From Pseudomonas lini (lineage in GTDB: Bacteria > Pseudomonadota > Gammaproteobacteria > Pseudomonadales > Pseudomonadaceae), in assembly GCF_030812475.1 (NCBI RefSeq), contig NZ_JAUSSR010000008.1:1-64000 (forward strand): 64,000 nucleotides of DNA. Reading direction: 5' to 3'. The notes beneath the pieces are model-generated. The model saw only the letters and a list, made by a program, of their open reading frames with translations. It was not told where the DNA came from and did no database searches. This document shows, one piece after another, positions 23,988 through 32,915 of this stretch. The first letter of the stretch is position 1; each line of letters begins with the position of its first letter. Position numbers and translations under genes: made by a program.

Positions 23988-26311
23988 CAGCGTTTCTTCA
24001 ACTGCTTGGCGTTGGCGAACAGCGAAGCCATGGCGTTGTTGGCCGGGGCTGCTGCCGTGGTTTCCTTGCGCGGTGCGCTGTTCTGGGACTGGCGCGGCGC
24101 CGACCCGGGACGCGCGCCACGGGCACCGTCGATTTTCTCGCCAGGGGTGTCGCTCATGCGCATCGACAGGCCCACGCGTTTACGCGGGATGTCGACTTCC
24201 ATGACCTTCACTTTCACCACGTCGCCTGCTTTGACCGCTTCGCGGGGATCCTTGATGAACTTCTCCGAAAGCGCTGAAATATGCACCAAACCGTCCTGAT
24301 GTACGCCGATGTCGACGAACGCGCCGAAGTTGGTCACGTTGGTCACCACGCCTTCGAGGATCATGCCTGGTTGCAGGTCCTTGAGGTCTTCGACGCCGTC
24401 CTGGAACTCGGCGGTCTTGAACTCGGGACGCGGGTCGCGGCCGGGTTTTTCCAGCTCTTGCAGGATGTCGGTAACCGTCGGCAGACCGAAGGTTTCGTCA
24501 GTGTACTTCTTCGGGTCAAGACGCTTGAGGAACGTGGCGTCGCCGATCAGCGAGCGGATGTCGCGGTCGGTCTCGGCGGCGATGCGTTGAACCAGCGGAT
24601 AGGCTTCGGGGTGAACCGCAGAGGAATCCAGCGGGTTGTCACCGTTCATTACCCGCAGGAAGCCGGCGGCCTGTTCGAAGGTTTTTTCACCCAGGCGCGC
24701 GACTTTCTTCAACGCCGCACGGGTCTTGAAGGCGCCATGCTCGTCGCGATGGCTGACGATGTTCTGCGCCAGGGTCGCGTTGAGGCCGGAGATACGGGCC
24801 AGCAGCGCCACGGACGCGGTGTTGACGTCGACGCCCACGGCGTTCACGCAGTCTTCGACTACAGCGTCCAGGCCGCGCGCCAGCTTCAGCTGTGAAACGT
24901 CGTGCTGGTACTGGCCGACACCGATGGATTTCGGATCGATTTTCACCAACTCGGCCAGCGGATCCTGCAGACGGCGGGCGATCGACACTGCGCCACGGAT
25001 CGACACGTCGAGGTCCGGGAACTCCTTGGAAGCCAGTTCCGATGCCGAGTAAACCGAAGCGCCGGCCTCGGAGACCATGACTTTGGTCATCTTCATCGCT
25101 GGGTATTTTTTGATCAGCTCAGCCGCCAGCTTGTCGGTTTCGCGGCTGGCGGTGCCGTTGCCGATGGCGATCAGGTCCACCGAATGCTTGGCGCACAGGG
25201 CGGCAAGGATCGCGAGGGTCTGGTCCCATTTGTTGTGCGGCACATGCGGGTACACCGTGGCGTGATCCAGCAGCTTGCCGGTGGCATCGACCACGGCGAC
25301 CTTGCAGCCGGTGCGCAGGCCCGGGTCGAGGCCCAGGGTGGCGCGTGGGCCCGCAGGGGCCGATAGCAGCAAGTCATGCAGGTTGTGGGCGAACACGTTG
25401 ATGGCTTCGGTTTCCGCGCCATCGCGAAGCTCGCCCAGCAGGTCGGTTTCCAGGTGGGTGTAGAGCTTGACCTTCCAGGTCCAGCGCACCACTTCACCCA
25501 ACCATTTGTCGGCGGCGCGATTCTGGTTCTGGATGCCGAATTGCTGGCCGATCATGCCTTCGCACGGGTGCATGGTGCCCGGCAGCTCGTCGCCGACTTT
25601 CAGTGCCGAGCTGAGGATGCCTTCGTTGCGGCCACGGAAAATCGCCAAGGCACGGTGCGAAGGCATGCTTTTGAGCGGTTCGTCGTGTTCGAAGTAGTCG
25701 CGAAACTTGGCGCCAGCCTCTTCCTTGCCGGCGATGACGCGGGCACTGAGGGTGGCTTCCTGCTTGAGGTAGCTGCGCAGCTTGTCCAGCAGGCCGGCGT
25801 CTTCGGCGAAGCGTTCCATCAGGATGTACTTGGCGCCTTCGAGGGCTGCCTTCACATCCGCGACGCCTTTTTCGGCGTCGATGAAACGGGCTGCTTCGGT
25901 TTCCGGGCTCAGGGTCGGGTCGTTGAACAGGCCGTCGGCCAGCTCGCCGAGGCCTGCTTCCAGGGCGATCTGGCCCTTGGTGCGGCGCTTCTGCTTGTAC
26001 GGCAGGTACAAATCTTCGAGGCGGGTCTTGGTGTCGGCGAGCTTGATGTCGCGTTCAAGCTGCGGGGTCAGCTTGCCTTGCTCCTGGATGCTGGCGAGGA
26101 TGCTGATGCGCCGTTCGTCGAGTTCTCGCAGGTAACGCAGACGCTCTTCCAGATGACGCAGCTGGATGTCATCGAGGCTGCCGGTCACTTCTTTCCGGTA
26201 ACGGGCGATGAAGGGCACCGTGGAGCCTTCATCGAGTAGCGCGACGGCCGCTTCGACCTGTTGTGGGCGGACACCGAGTTCCTCGGCGATGCGGCTGTTG
26301 ATGCTGTCCAT
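23987..26311 (-). CDS. tex: Tex, RNA-binding transcription accessory protein
   Basis: Large nucleic-acid-binding protein, 774 residues. Order of domains: N-terminal helical Tex domain (about 1-190), YqgF/RNase H-like domain around LGLDPGLRTGCKVAVVDATG, helix-hairpin-helix repeats around VDVNTASVALLARISGLN, then an S1 domain (PGMILEGVVTNVTNFGAFVD to about residue 710) and a basic, alanine-rich tail. The start MDSINSRIAEELG matches the family; a TTG 14 codons upstream is disfavoured. Tex is conserved and essential in some species; the name comes from toxin expression in Bordetella. Confidence 0.93.
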   Translation of the reverse strand: MDSINSRIAEELGVRPQQVEAAVALLDEGSTVPFIARYRKEVTGSLDDIQLRHLEERLRYLRELDERRISILASIQEQGKLTPQLERDIKLADTKTRLEDLYLPYKQKRRTKGQIALEAGLGELADGLFNDPTLSPETEAARFIDAEKGVADVKAALEGAKYILMERFAEDAGLLDKLRSYLKQEATLSARVIAGKEEAGAKFRDYFEHDEPLKSMPSHRALAIFRGRNEGILSSALKVGDELPGTMHPCEGMIGQQFGIQNQNRAADKWLGEVVRWTWKVKLYTHLETDLLGELRDGAETEAINVFAHNLHDLLLSAPAGPRATLGLDPGLRTGCKVAVVDATGKLLDHATVYPHVPHNKWDQTLAILAALCAKHSVDLIAIGNGTASRETDKLAAELIKKYPAMKMTKVMVSEAGASVYSASELASKEFPDLDVSIRGAVSIARRLQDPLAELVKIDPKSIGVGQYQHDVSQLKLARGLDAVVEDCVNAVGVDVNTASVALLARISGLNATLAQNIVSHRDEHGAFKTRAALKKVARLGEKTFEQAAGFLRVMNGDNPLDSSAVHPEAYPLVQRIAAETDRDIRSLIGDATFLKRLDPKKYTDETFGLPTVTDILQELEKPGRDPRPEFKTAEFQDGVEDLKDLQPGMILEGVVTNVTNFGAFVDIGVHQDGLVHISALSEKFIKDPREAVKAGDVVKVKVMEVDIPRKRVGLSMRMSDTPGEKIDGARGARPGSAPRQSQNSAPRKETTAAAPANNAMASLFANAKQLKKR

Positions 26312-26671
26312 AAAACCACCTGACAAATTGTGAAAGCAGGCTCGCAGGCGCAAAGATAAAGGCTTGGCGAGTCTGGTTGAGCGGCCTGGCCTGCGCCGCT
26401 ACCTGGATCAACAGGCTTCCCGTTGACCCGTGAAATCGAACATTTACTGCCGGCGCCATGAAAATAAAAAGCGGCCGCTGCAGGCATGATCAGACGTTGC
26501 CTGACACAAAAGGCCGCGCATTATAACCAGCGTTCGGTCATTCGGGGGCATCCGAGGCTGCAGGCACAATGCCTGGATTCCTGGCGGTGAAGGAAAAATC
26601 TGCTAACAATGCACACGGTGCGTATAACGACAGCTACGCCATAATGCGCGCCGAGATCAAAGGAGCATCCA
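26312..26671. other. Divergent promoter region of tex and ompR
   Basis: About 360 bases with no gene. It separates the divergent tex and ompR genes and must hold both promoters. A GC-rich imperfect inverted repeat (GCGGCCGCTGCAGGC ... GCCTGACACAAAAGGCCGCG) lies at about 26470-26520. Nothing else was recognised. Confidence 0.6.
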
Positions 26672-27412
26672 ATGAGCAGCACTGCAAACATTGCTGAAGG
26701 CGAAAAAATTCTTATCGTTGACGACGATCCTGGGCTGAGCAGCCTGCTGGAACGTTTTTTCGTCAGCAAGGGCTACCGCGCCCGCGCCGTCCCGAACACC
26801 GAACAAATGGACCGCCTGCTGGCGCGTGAAGTGTTCAACCTGGTTGTCCTCGACCTGATGCTGCCTGGCGAAGACGGTTTGACCGCCTGCCGCCGGCTGC
26901 GCGGCGCGAACAATCTGATTCCGATCATCATGCTCACCGCCAAGGGCGATGAGTTGAGCCGCATCAAGGGCCTGGAACTGGGTGCCGACGATTACCTGGC
27001 CAAGCCGTTCAACCCGGACGAGCTGATGGCGCGGGTTAAAGCGGTCCTGCGGCGTCAGGCAGCACCGGTGCCGGGCGCACCGGGCAGCGAAGACGAAAGC
27101 GTGACCTTCGGTGACTACGAGCTGTCCCTGGCGACCCGCGAACTCAAGCGCGGCGACGAAGTGCACATGCTCACCACCGGTGAGTTCGCGGTGCTCAAGG
27201 CGCTGGTGATGAACGCTCGTCAACCGCTGACCCGCGATAAACTGATGAACCTGGCCCGTGGTCGCGAGTGGGATGCGCTGGAACGTTCCATCGATGTGCA
27301 GATTTCCCGTCTGCGCCGGATGATCGAACCTGATCCGTCCAAGCCACGTTACATCCAGACAGTATGGGGCGTAGGTTACGTGTTCGTGCCGGATGGCGCT
27401 GCCACCAAGTGA
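26672..27412 (+). CDS. ompR: OmpR-family response regulator (OmpR/AmgR)
   Basis: Cytoplasmic response regulator, 246 residues. Receiver domain with acidic pocket VDDDP (17-20), phosphoacceptor D61 (VVLDLMLPGEDG), and the conserved K in AKPFNPDEL; C-terminal winged helix with RSIDVQISRLRRMIEPDPSK. AAAGGAG precedes the ATG. It pairs with the histidine kinase gene downstream. In P. aeruginosa the corresponding pair, which I recall as AmgRS, responds to membrane stress from misfolded proteins and gives intrinsic aminoglycoside tolerance. Confidence 0.93.
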   Translation: MSSTANIAEGEKILIVDDDPGLSSLLERFFVSKGYRARAVPNTEQMDRLLAREVFNLVVLDLMLPGEDGLTACRRLRGANNLIPIIMLTAKGDELSRIKGLELGADDYLAKPFNPDELMARVKAVLRRQAAPVPGAPGSEDESVTFGDYELSLATRELKRGDEVHMLTTGEFAVLKALVMNARQPLTRDKLMNLARGREWDALERSIDVQISRLRRMIEPDPSKPRYIQTVWGVGYVFVPDGAATK

Positions 27413-27513
27413 TCGGCAATTTGTAGGAGCGGGTCTTGCGGATGAGTTGTCCGCAGACTCGTGAACCGCAATGTGCGAGCATCGCTCGCTCCTGCAAGCG
27501 TTAACGGTTATTC

Positions 27514-28827
27514 ATGAAAACCCCGGTCTGGTTTCCCCAAAGCTTCTTCTCCCGCACCCTGTGGCTGGTGCTGATCGTCGTCCTGTTTTCCAAGGCGCTG
27601 ACCCTGGTTTATCTGCTGATGAACGAAGACGTGCTGGTGGACCGCCAATACAGCCACGGCGTCGCACTGACGCTTCGCGCCTACTGGTCGGCTGATGAAG
27701 AGAACCGCGAGAAGATTGCCGACGCGGTGCCACTGATTCGAGTAGTGGGTGCCGGCGTGCCGGAAGGCGAACAGCACTGGCCCTACAGCGAGATCTACCA
27801 ACGGCAGATGCAGACCGAATTGGGCCCCGACACCGAAGTCAGACTGCGCATGCATTCGCCACCGGCGCTATGGGTCCGGGCACCAAGCCTGGGTGACGGC
27901 TGGCTGAAAGTGCCACTGTATCCGCACCCTCTGCGCGGTCAGAAAATCTGGAACGTACTCGGCTGGTTCCTGGCCATCGGCTTGCTGTCGACCGCTTCGG
28001 CGTGGATCTTCGTGAGTCAGCTCAACCAACCGTTGAAACGTCTGGTATTTGCCGCGAGGCAACTTGGCCAGGGTCGCAGCGTGCGCCTGCCGATCAGCGA
28101 CACGCCCAGTGAAATGACCGAAGTGTACCGAGCCTTCAACCAGATGGCCGAAGACGTCGAACAGGCGGGCCGCGAGCGCGAGCTCATGCTGGCCGGGGTG
28201 TCCCACGACTTGCGCACGCCGTTGACCCGTTTGCGGCTGTCCCTGGAGTTGATGGGCGACCACAGCGACCTGACGGACGACATGATCCGCGACATTGAAG
28301 ACATGGACGCGATTCTCGATCAGTTCCTGGCCTTCATCCGCGACGGCCGTGACGAGTCGGTGGAAGAGGTGGACTTGACTGACCTGGTGCGCGAAGTTGC
28401 CGCGCCGTACAACCAGAATGAAGAAAAAGTCCAGCTGCGCCTGGAGCCCATTCAACCCTTTCCGTTGCGACGGGTGTCGATGAAGCGGCTGCTGAACAAC
28501 CTGATCGGCAACGCGCTGCATCACGCTGGCAGCGGGGTCGAAGTGGCGGCTTATGTGTCCGGGGATATCAGTGCACCCTATGTGGTGCTGAGTGTCATGG
28601 ACCGTGGCGCGGGGATTGATCCGTCGGAGCTGGAAGCGATCTTCAACCCGTTCACTCGCGGCGATCGTGCCCGGGGCGGTAAGGGGACCGGGTTGGGGTT
28701 GGCCATCGTGAAGCGGATCGCCTCGATGCATGGCGGCAATGTCGAGTTGCGCAACCGGTCCGGTGGCGGGCTGGAAGCGCGGGTGCGATTGCCGTTGGGG
28801 TTGATGTTGCCGCGGGATGCGGTCTGA
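27514..28827 (+). CDS. envZ: EnvZ-family sensor histidine kinase (EnvZ/AmgS)
   Basis: Inner-membrane kinase, 437 residues: membrane helix 1 (about 15-36), periplasmic sensor (about 37-143), helix 2 (about 144-166), HAMP, then dimerisation domain with phospho-acceptor H231 in GVSHDLRTPLTRLRL and an ATPase domain with NALHHA, DRGAGID and GKGTGLGLAIVKRI. It phosphorylates the response regulator encoded 101 bases upstream; the gap holds a repeat-like palindrome but the genes are probably one unit. Confidence 0.93.
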   Translation: MKTPVWFPQSFFSRTLWLVLIVVLFSKALTLVYLLMNEDVLVDRQYSHGVALTLRAYWSADEENREKIADAVPLIRVVGAGVPEGEQHWPYSEIYQRQMQTELGPDTEVRLRMHSPPALWVRAPSLGDGWLKVPLYPHPLRGQKIWNVLGWFLAIGLLSTASAWIFVSQLNQPLKRLVFAARQLGQGRSVRLPISDTPSEMTEVYRAFNQMAEDVEQAGRERELMLAGVSHDLRTPLTRLRLSLELMGDHSDLTDDMIRDIEDMDAILDQFLAFIRDGRDESVEEVDLTDLVREVAAPYNQNEEKVQLRLEPIQPFPLRRVSMKRLLNNLIGNALHHAGSGVEVAAYVSGDISAPYVVLSVMDRGAGIDPSELEAIFNPFTRGDRARGGKGTGLGLAIVKRIASMHGGNVELRNRSGGGLEARVRLPLGLMLPRDAV

Positions 28828-28837
28828 CGACAGCTAC

Positions 28838-28937
28838 AAGCCTCAAGCCTCAAGCCTCAAGCTCAAGCGAAAAGCAGGTCCAGCGTTAGACCGCCGTCGC
28901 TTTTCCCTTGCAGCTTGAAGCTTGCCACTTAAAGCTG
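28838..28937. repeat. Tandem AAGCCTC repeat and flanking inverted copy
   Basis: Three tandem 7-base units (AAGCCTC) at about 28841-28861, with a partly complementary CTTGCAGCTTGAAGCTTGCC about 50 bases on. It lies between the convergent envZ and rimK genes and may form a long imperfect hairpin that ends both transcripts. Confidence 0.55.
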
Positions 28938-28940
28938 CCT

Positions 28941-29846
28941 TTATCCTTTGCCTTTGGTCCGAGTCATGTTCGGCCCGCCATTCTTCTCCAGATGCTCGAT
29001 GATGATCCCCGCGACATTCTTGCTGGTGGTGGTTTCAATACCCTCCAGCCCCGGCGACGAGTTCACTTCCATCACCAGCGGGCCATGATTGGAGCGCAGG
29101 ATATCCACACCGGCCACCGCCAAGCCCATCACCTTTGCCGCACGCAATGCCGTCATGCGCTCTTCCGGCGTGATCTTGATCAGGCTGGCGCTGCCGCCCC
29201 GGTGCAGATTGGAGCGAAACTCCCCGGGCTTGGCCTGGCGTTTCATCGCCGCAATGACCTTGTCGCCGACCACGAAGCAGCGAATGTCCGCACCTCCGGC
29301 TTCCTTGATGTATTCCTGAACCATGATGTTCTGCTTGAGGCCCATGAATGCCTCGATCACCGACTCCGCTGCGGTCGCGGTTTCACACAGCACCACACCG
29401 ATACCCTGGGTGCCTTCCAGCACCTTGATCACCAGCGGCGCGCCATTGACCATCGCGATCAAATCGGGAATGTCGTCCGGGGAGTGGGCAAAACCGGTGA
29501 CCGGCAAGCCGATCCCGCGCCGAGACAGCAATTGCAGCGAACGCAGTTTGTCCCGCGAGCGGGCGATGGCCACCGATTCGTTGAGCGGAAATACGCCCAT
29601 CATTTCGAACTGGCGCAACACCGCGCAGCCATAAAACGTCACCGACGCACCTATCCGCGGAATCACGGCGTCGAAACCTTCCAGTGGCTTGCCGCGGTAA
29701 TGAATCTGCGGTTTGTGGCTGGCAATGTTCATGTAGGCGCGCAGGGTGTCGATCACCACCATTTCATGGCCACGTTCGGTCCCGGCTTCAACCAGACGAC
29801 GAGTGGAATACAGACGCGGGTTCCGCGACAGCACAGCGATCTTCAT
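28941..29846 (-). CDS. rimK: RimK, ribosomal protein S6 glutamate ligase
   Basis: ATP-grasp ligase that adds glutamate residues to the C-terminus of ribosomal protein S6; 301 residues. N-terminal MKIAVLSRNPRLYSTRRLVE and ATP-grasp elements VIKVLEGTQGIGVVL, DIRCFVVGDKVIAAMKR and LVMEVNSSPGLEGIE are all present. Its start codon overlaps the rimB stop codon by four bases. In P. fluorescens RimK is controlled by RimA, RimB and cyclic di-GMP (established for SBW25), which tunes ribosome composition. Confidence 0.94.
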   Translation of the reverse strand: MKIAVLSRNPRLYSTRRLVEAGTERGHEMVVIDTLRAYMNIASHKPQIHYRGKPLEGFDAVIPRIGASVTFYGCAVLRQFEMMGVFPLNESVAIARSRDKLRSLQLLSRRGIGLPVTGFAHSPDDIPDLIAMVNGAPLVIKVLEGTQGIGVVLCETATAAESVIEAFMGLKQNIMVQEYIKEAGGADIRCFVVGDKVIAAMKRQAKPGEFRSNLHRGGSASLIKITPEERMTALRAAKVMGLAVAGVDILRSNHGPLVMEVNSSPGLEGIETTTSKNVAGIIIEHLEKNGGPNMTRTKGKG

Positions 29847-30322
29847 GCAACACCTGTGGAAGAGGTAGATACCGGGAACACCGGCTTGTCTTGTACGTAT
29901 TTAATGCCCGGATTGACCACCAGCTGGCCGTCGATCAGGGCTTTGGAACCGAGTAACAGGCGATACCGCATGGATTTGCGGCAGGCGAGGGTGAACTCGA
30001 CCCGCCAGACCCGATCCCCGAGGGCCAGGGTCGTGCTGACCACGTAACGCATCTGCGCGTGGCCATTGGAGCTCTTGATGGTTTTGCGCGTCACCAGCGG
30101 CGCTTCGCAGCGCCGGTGACGCAGTTGCACCACCGTGCCCAGGTGCGCAGTAAAGCGCACCCACTGTTCGCCCTCGCGCTCGAATGGCTCGATGTCGGTG
30201 GCATGCAGGCTGGAGGTGCTGGCGCCGGTGTCGATTTTTGCCCGCAGGCCCGCGACTCCCAAATCCGGGAGCGCCACCCACTCGCGCAGACCGACAACGG
30301 TCAAATGGTCAAATGTCTTCAA
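29843..30322 (-). CDS. rimB: RimB, retropepsin-like ATP-dependent zinc protease family
   Basis: Protein of 159 residues of the family often annotated as ATP-dependent zinc protease; the fold is retropepsin-like with the motif IDTGASTSSLHA (residues 30-41) carrying the aspartate. Middle gene of the rimA-rimB-rimK operon; it overlaps rimK by four bases. Known role in P. fluorescens: a partner that counteracts or adjusts RimK modification of S6. Confidence 0.88.
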   Translation of the reverse strand: MKTFDHLTVVGLREWVALPDLGVAGLRAKIDTGASTSSLHATDIEPFEREGEQWVRFTAHLGTVVQLRHRRCEAPLVTRKTIKSSNGHAQMRYVVSTTLALGDRVWRVEFTLACRKSMRYRLLLGSKALIDGQLVVNPGIKYVQDKPVFPVSTSSTGVA

Positions 30323-30338
30323 TAGGAAAAACCGGCGG

Positions 30339-31118
30339 TTAACGCGTCCAGGCGCCAGGTGGGACCTGGGCCAACGCTTTGAATGCGGGCCTGGCGAACC
30401 AGTAGCCCTGCATCAGAAATATTCCACAGTCCGCCAGGAAATCCCGTTCTCCAGCGCTTTCAATGCCTTCGGCAATGACTGTAACGTCCAACTCCGCACA
30501 GATTGTGACGATCCCTCTCACGATAGCCTGACGAACACGATCGCGGTCGACATCGCGTATCAGTGCCATGTCGAGTTTGATCAGGTCCGGTTGGAAATCA
30601 GCCAGCAGATTGAGCCCCGAGTAGCCGGCACCGAAATCGTCGATGGCGGTCATGAAGCCGAATTCGCGGTATTCACGCAGAATATTGGTCAAATGGCGAT
30701 AGTTATCTACGTGCTCGCTTTCGAGGGTTTCGAAAATCAGCCGCTCGATGGGAAAGTTGTGCTTTTTAGCCGCCTCCAGGGTACTGCGAATACACAGCTC
30801 CGGACGGTACACGGCGTTAGGCATGAAGTTGATCGACAAGTGTGTCTGCATATTTAAATTCGCCGCGCCTTCAATGGCCCGGGTCCGGCAGAGCTGGTCG
30901 AAGCGGTAGCGATTGTCGTTGGTGATCCGGTCGAGCACCGACAACGCACCCTCTCCGGCAACGCCCCGTACCAAGGCTTCATGGGCGAAAATCGACCGGT
31001 CGCGCAGATCGACGATCGGCTGATAGGCGAAGGCAAAGTCGAAACCCAGTGGCTCGCTTTGTTGGCAGCCCAGGCAAACAGCCTTGGGCGAGGTCAATGA
31101 CGACGGAAATAGGGTCAC
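30339..31118 (-). CDS. rimA: RimA, EAL-domain cyclic di-GMP phosphodiesterase
   Basis: Single-domain EAL protein, 259 residues. Catalytic motifs present: EALVRG (the EAL signature), NFMPNAV, FETLESEHV, DDFGAGYSGLN and EGIES. A CLGC pair lies near residue 16-19. The GTG at 31118 has GGAG seven bases upstream; a GTG 12 codons further up has no ribosome site. It hydrolyses cyclic di-GMP and, in the P. fluorescens Rim system, controls RimK activity. First gene of the operon, divergent from hslR. Confidence 0.9.
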   Translation of the reverse strand: MTLFPSSLTSPKAVCLGCQQSEPLGFDFAFAYQPIVDLRDRSIFAHEALVRGVAGEGALSVLDRITNDNRYRFDQLCRTRAIEGAANLNMQTHLSINFMPNAVYRPELCIRSTLEAAKKHNFPIERLIFETLESEHVDNYRHLTNILREYREFGFMTAIDDFGAGYSGLNLLADFQPDLIKLDMALIRDVDRDRVRQAIVRGIVTICAELDVTVIAEGIESAGERDFLADCGIFLMQGYWFARPAFKALAQVPPGAWTR

Positions 31119-31234
31119 TCGATCACTCCATGCCGGTGAGCCGGCCTTGATCACATTCTATCTGGCGAGCCTGCTTCTTGCGCCCGACAGAAACGGTAGT
31201 ACAGTTCCGACTATGGGCTCAAAGAGGAATTCAA

Positions 31235-31642
31235 GTGACACAAAAACAGGAAGAGGACGACAAGGTCCGTCTCGATAAGTGGTTGTGGGCTGCGCGTTTT
31301 TATAAAACACGTGCCTTGGCCAAGGCGGCGATTGAAAGTGGCAAGGTGCATTGCCGGGGCGAGCGCTGCAAACCGGGCAAGGAACCCAGGATTGGTGACG
31401 AGTTTCAGATTCGCCAAGGCTTCGAGGAGCGCACGGTGGTCGTTCGGGCGTTATCCGTGGTGCGCCGTGGTGCGCCCGAGGCTCAGGCGCTCTATGCTGA
31501 AACCGAAGCCAGCGTCGCCAAGCGCGAAGCGGCGGCGGCCATGCGCAAGGCCGGTTCGCTGGGCATGAGTACCGATGGCAAGCCCAGCAAGAAACAGCGA
31601 CGGGATTTGTTCAAGTTTCGCGGCAGTAGCAACGACGAGTAG
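31235..31642 (+). CDS. hslR: Hsp15, ribosome-associated heat shock protein
   Basis: S4-like RNA-binding protein of 135 residues, close to E. coli HslR (133). VRLDKWLWAARFYKTRALAK begins the S4 domain; the C-terminus is basic. It recycles stalled 50S subunits that carry nascent chains. The GTG at 31235 follows GAGGAA by six bases; an in-frame ATG at 31178 lies far upstream of the conserved start. Next to hslO as in many proteobacteria. Confidence 0.9.
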   Translation: MTQKQEEDDKVRLDKWLWAARFYKTRALAKAAIESGKVHCRGERCKPGKEPRIGDEFQIRQGFEERTVVVRALSVVRRGAPEAQALYAETEASVAKREAAAAMRKAGSLGMSTDGKPSKKQRRDLFKFRGSSNDE

Positions 31643-31831
31643 TCCTGTTGATTCTGTGTCGTTCGGGCGAAATCTTGCGAAACTCGAGCAGCGCAGGTTT
31701 CACCTTGCTTGGAACAAACTGCGGATTGTTCATAAAATGCCTTCCTTGGCTGAATGTTGCGCACACGGGTGCAACAGTCGCAATGTTCACCGCTTGTAAC
31801 CCTATCGCCATTACTTCAGATACCCAGACCT

Positions 31832-32734
31832 ATGACCGACCTGACGGATACCGACTACACCCAACGCTTCATCTTCGATGACAGCGACACCCGCGGCGAG
31901 CTGGTTACGTTGGAGCGAAGCTATGCCGAAGTCCTTGCCAAACACGCCTATCCGGAGCCGGTTGCACAACTGCTCGGCGAACTGATGGCGGCAGCATCGT
32001 TGCTGGTCGGCACCTTGAAGTTCGACGGCTTGCTGATTCTCCAGGCCCGTTCCGATGGCCCGGTGCCGCTGCTGATGATCGAATGTTCCAGCGAACGTGA
32101 GATCCGCGGCCTGGCCCGTTACGAGGCCGACAGGATCGCCCCTGATGCGACCCTCGCCGACCTGATGCCCAACGGTGTATTGGCGCTCACCGTCGATCCG
32201 ACCCAGGGCCAGCGTTACCAGGGCATTGTCGACCTCGACGGTGAAACCCTGTCGGACTGTTTTACCAACTACTTTGTCATGTCGCAGCAGGTGAATACCC
32301 GTTTCTGGCTGTACGCCGATGGCCGTCGTGCCCGCGGCCTGTTACTGCAGCAATTGCCCGCCGACCGTCTGAAAGATGAAGAAGAACGCGCTGCCAGCTG
32401 GCAGCACATCACCGCGCTGGCTGGCACCCTGACTGCCGACGAATTGCTTGGTCTAGACAACGAAACCGTACTTCATCGCCTCTACCACGAAGAGCAAGTC
32501 CGTCTGTTCGATGTGCAAAAACTGCGCTTTCGTTGCAGCTGCTCGCGCGAACGTTCTGCCAATGCATTGGTCAGCTTGGGACTTGAAGATGCGCAGTCCC
32601 TGGTCATCGAACACGGTGGCAACATCGAGATAGATTGCCAGTTCTGCAACGAGCGCTACCTGTTCGACGCCGCCGATATCGTTCAATTGTTCGCTGGTGC
32701 GGGCGTCGATACGCCGTCAGATACCCGTCACTAA
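31832..32734 (+). CDS. hslO: Hsp33, redox-regulated chaperone
   Basis: Holdase activated by oxidative and heat stress, 300 residues. The zinc-binding redox switch is complete: CxC at C235/C237 and CxxC at C269/C272. The start MTDLTDTDYTQRFIFDD is as in relatives; the 26 codons before it are not conserved. It lies 189 bases after hslR and may have its own promoter. Confidence 0.93.
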   Translation: MTDLTDTDYTQRFIFDDSDTRGELVTLERSYAEVLAKHAYPEPVAQLLGELMAAASLLVGTLKFDGLLILQARSDGPVPLLMIECSSEREIRGLARYEADRIAPDATLADLMPNGVLALTVDPTQGQRYQGIVDLDGETLSDCFTNYFVMSQQVNTRFWLYADGRRARGLLLQQLPADRLKDEEERAASWQHITALAGTLTADELLGLDNETVLHRLYHEEQVRLFDVQKLRFRCSCSRERSANALVSLGLEDAQSLVIEHGGNIEIDCQFCNERYLFDAADIVQLFAGAGVDTPSDTRH

Positions 32735-32915
32735 AACGGTTCAGCGCAGGTAAATTCACTGGTTAGTGCCGGATTAACGCCGTTACGACGGGAGGGCCCT
32801 ACTATTTTTGGGCTTTTCTGGCATAATCCGGCCCACTTTTTTCGCGGTAGTAGTGCACGACTTTCTACTACAAAACGTTTGGAGCACACTCGGCCATTGG
32901 CCGACGGGGAACCTC

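Noticed and set aside
23987..26353. Longer Tex start at 26353
   Set aside because: The extra 14 codons begin with TTG and are not typical of Tex; MDSINSRIAEE is the usual start.
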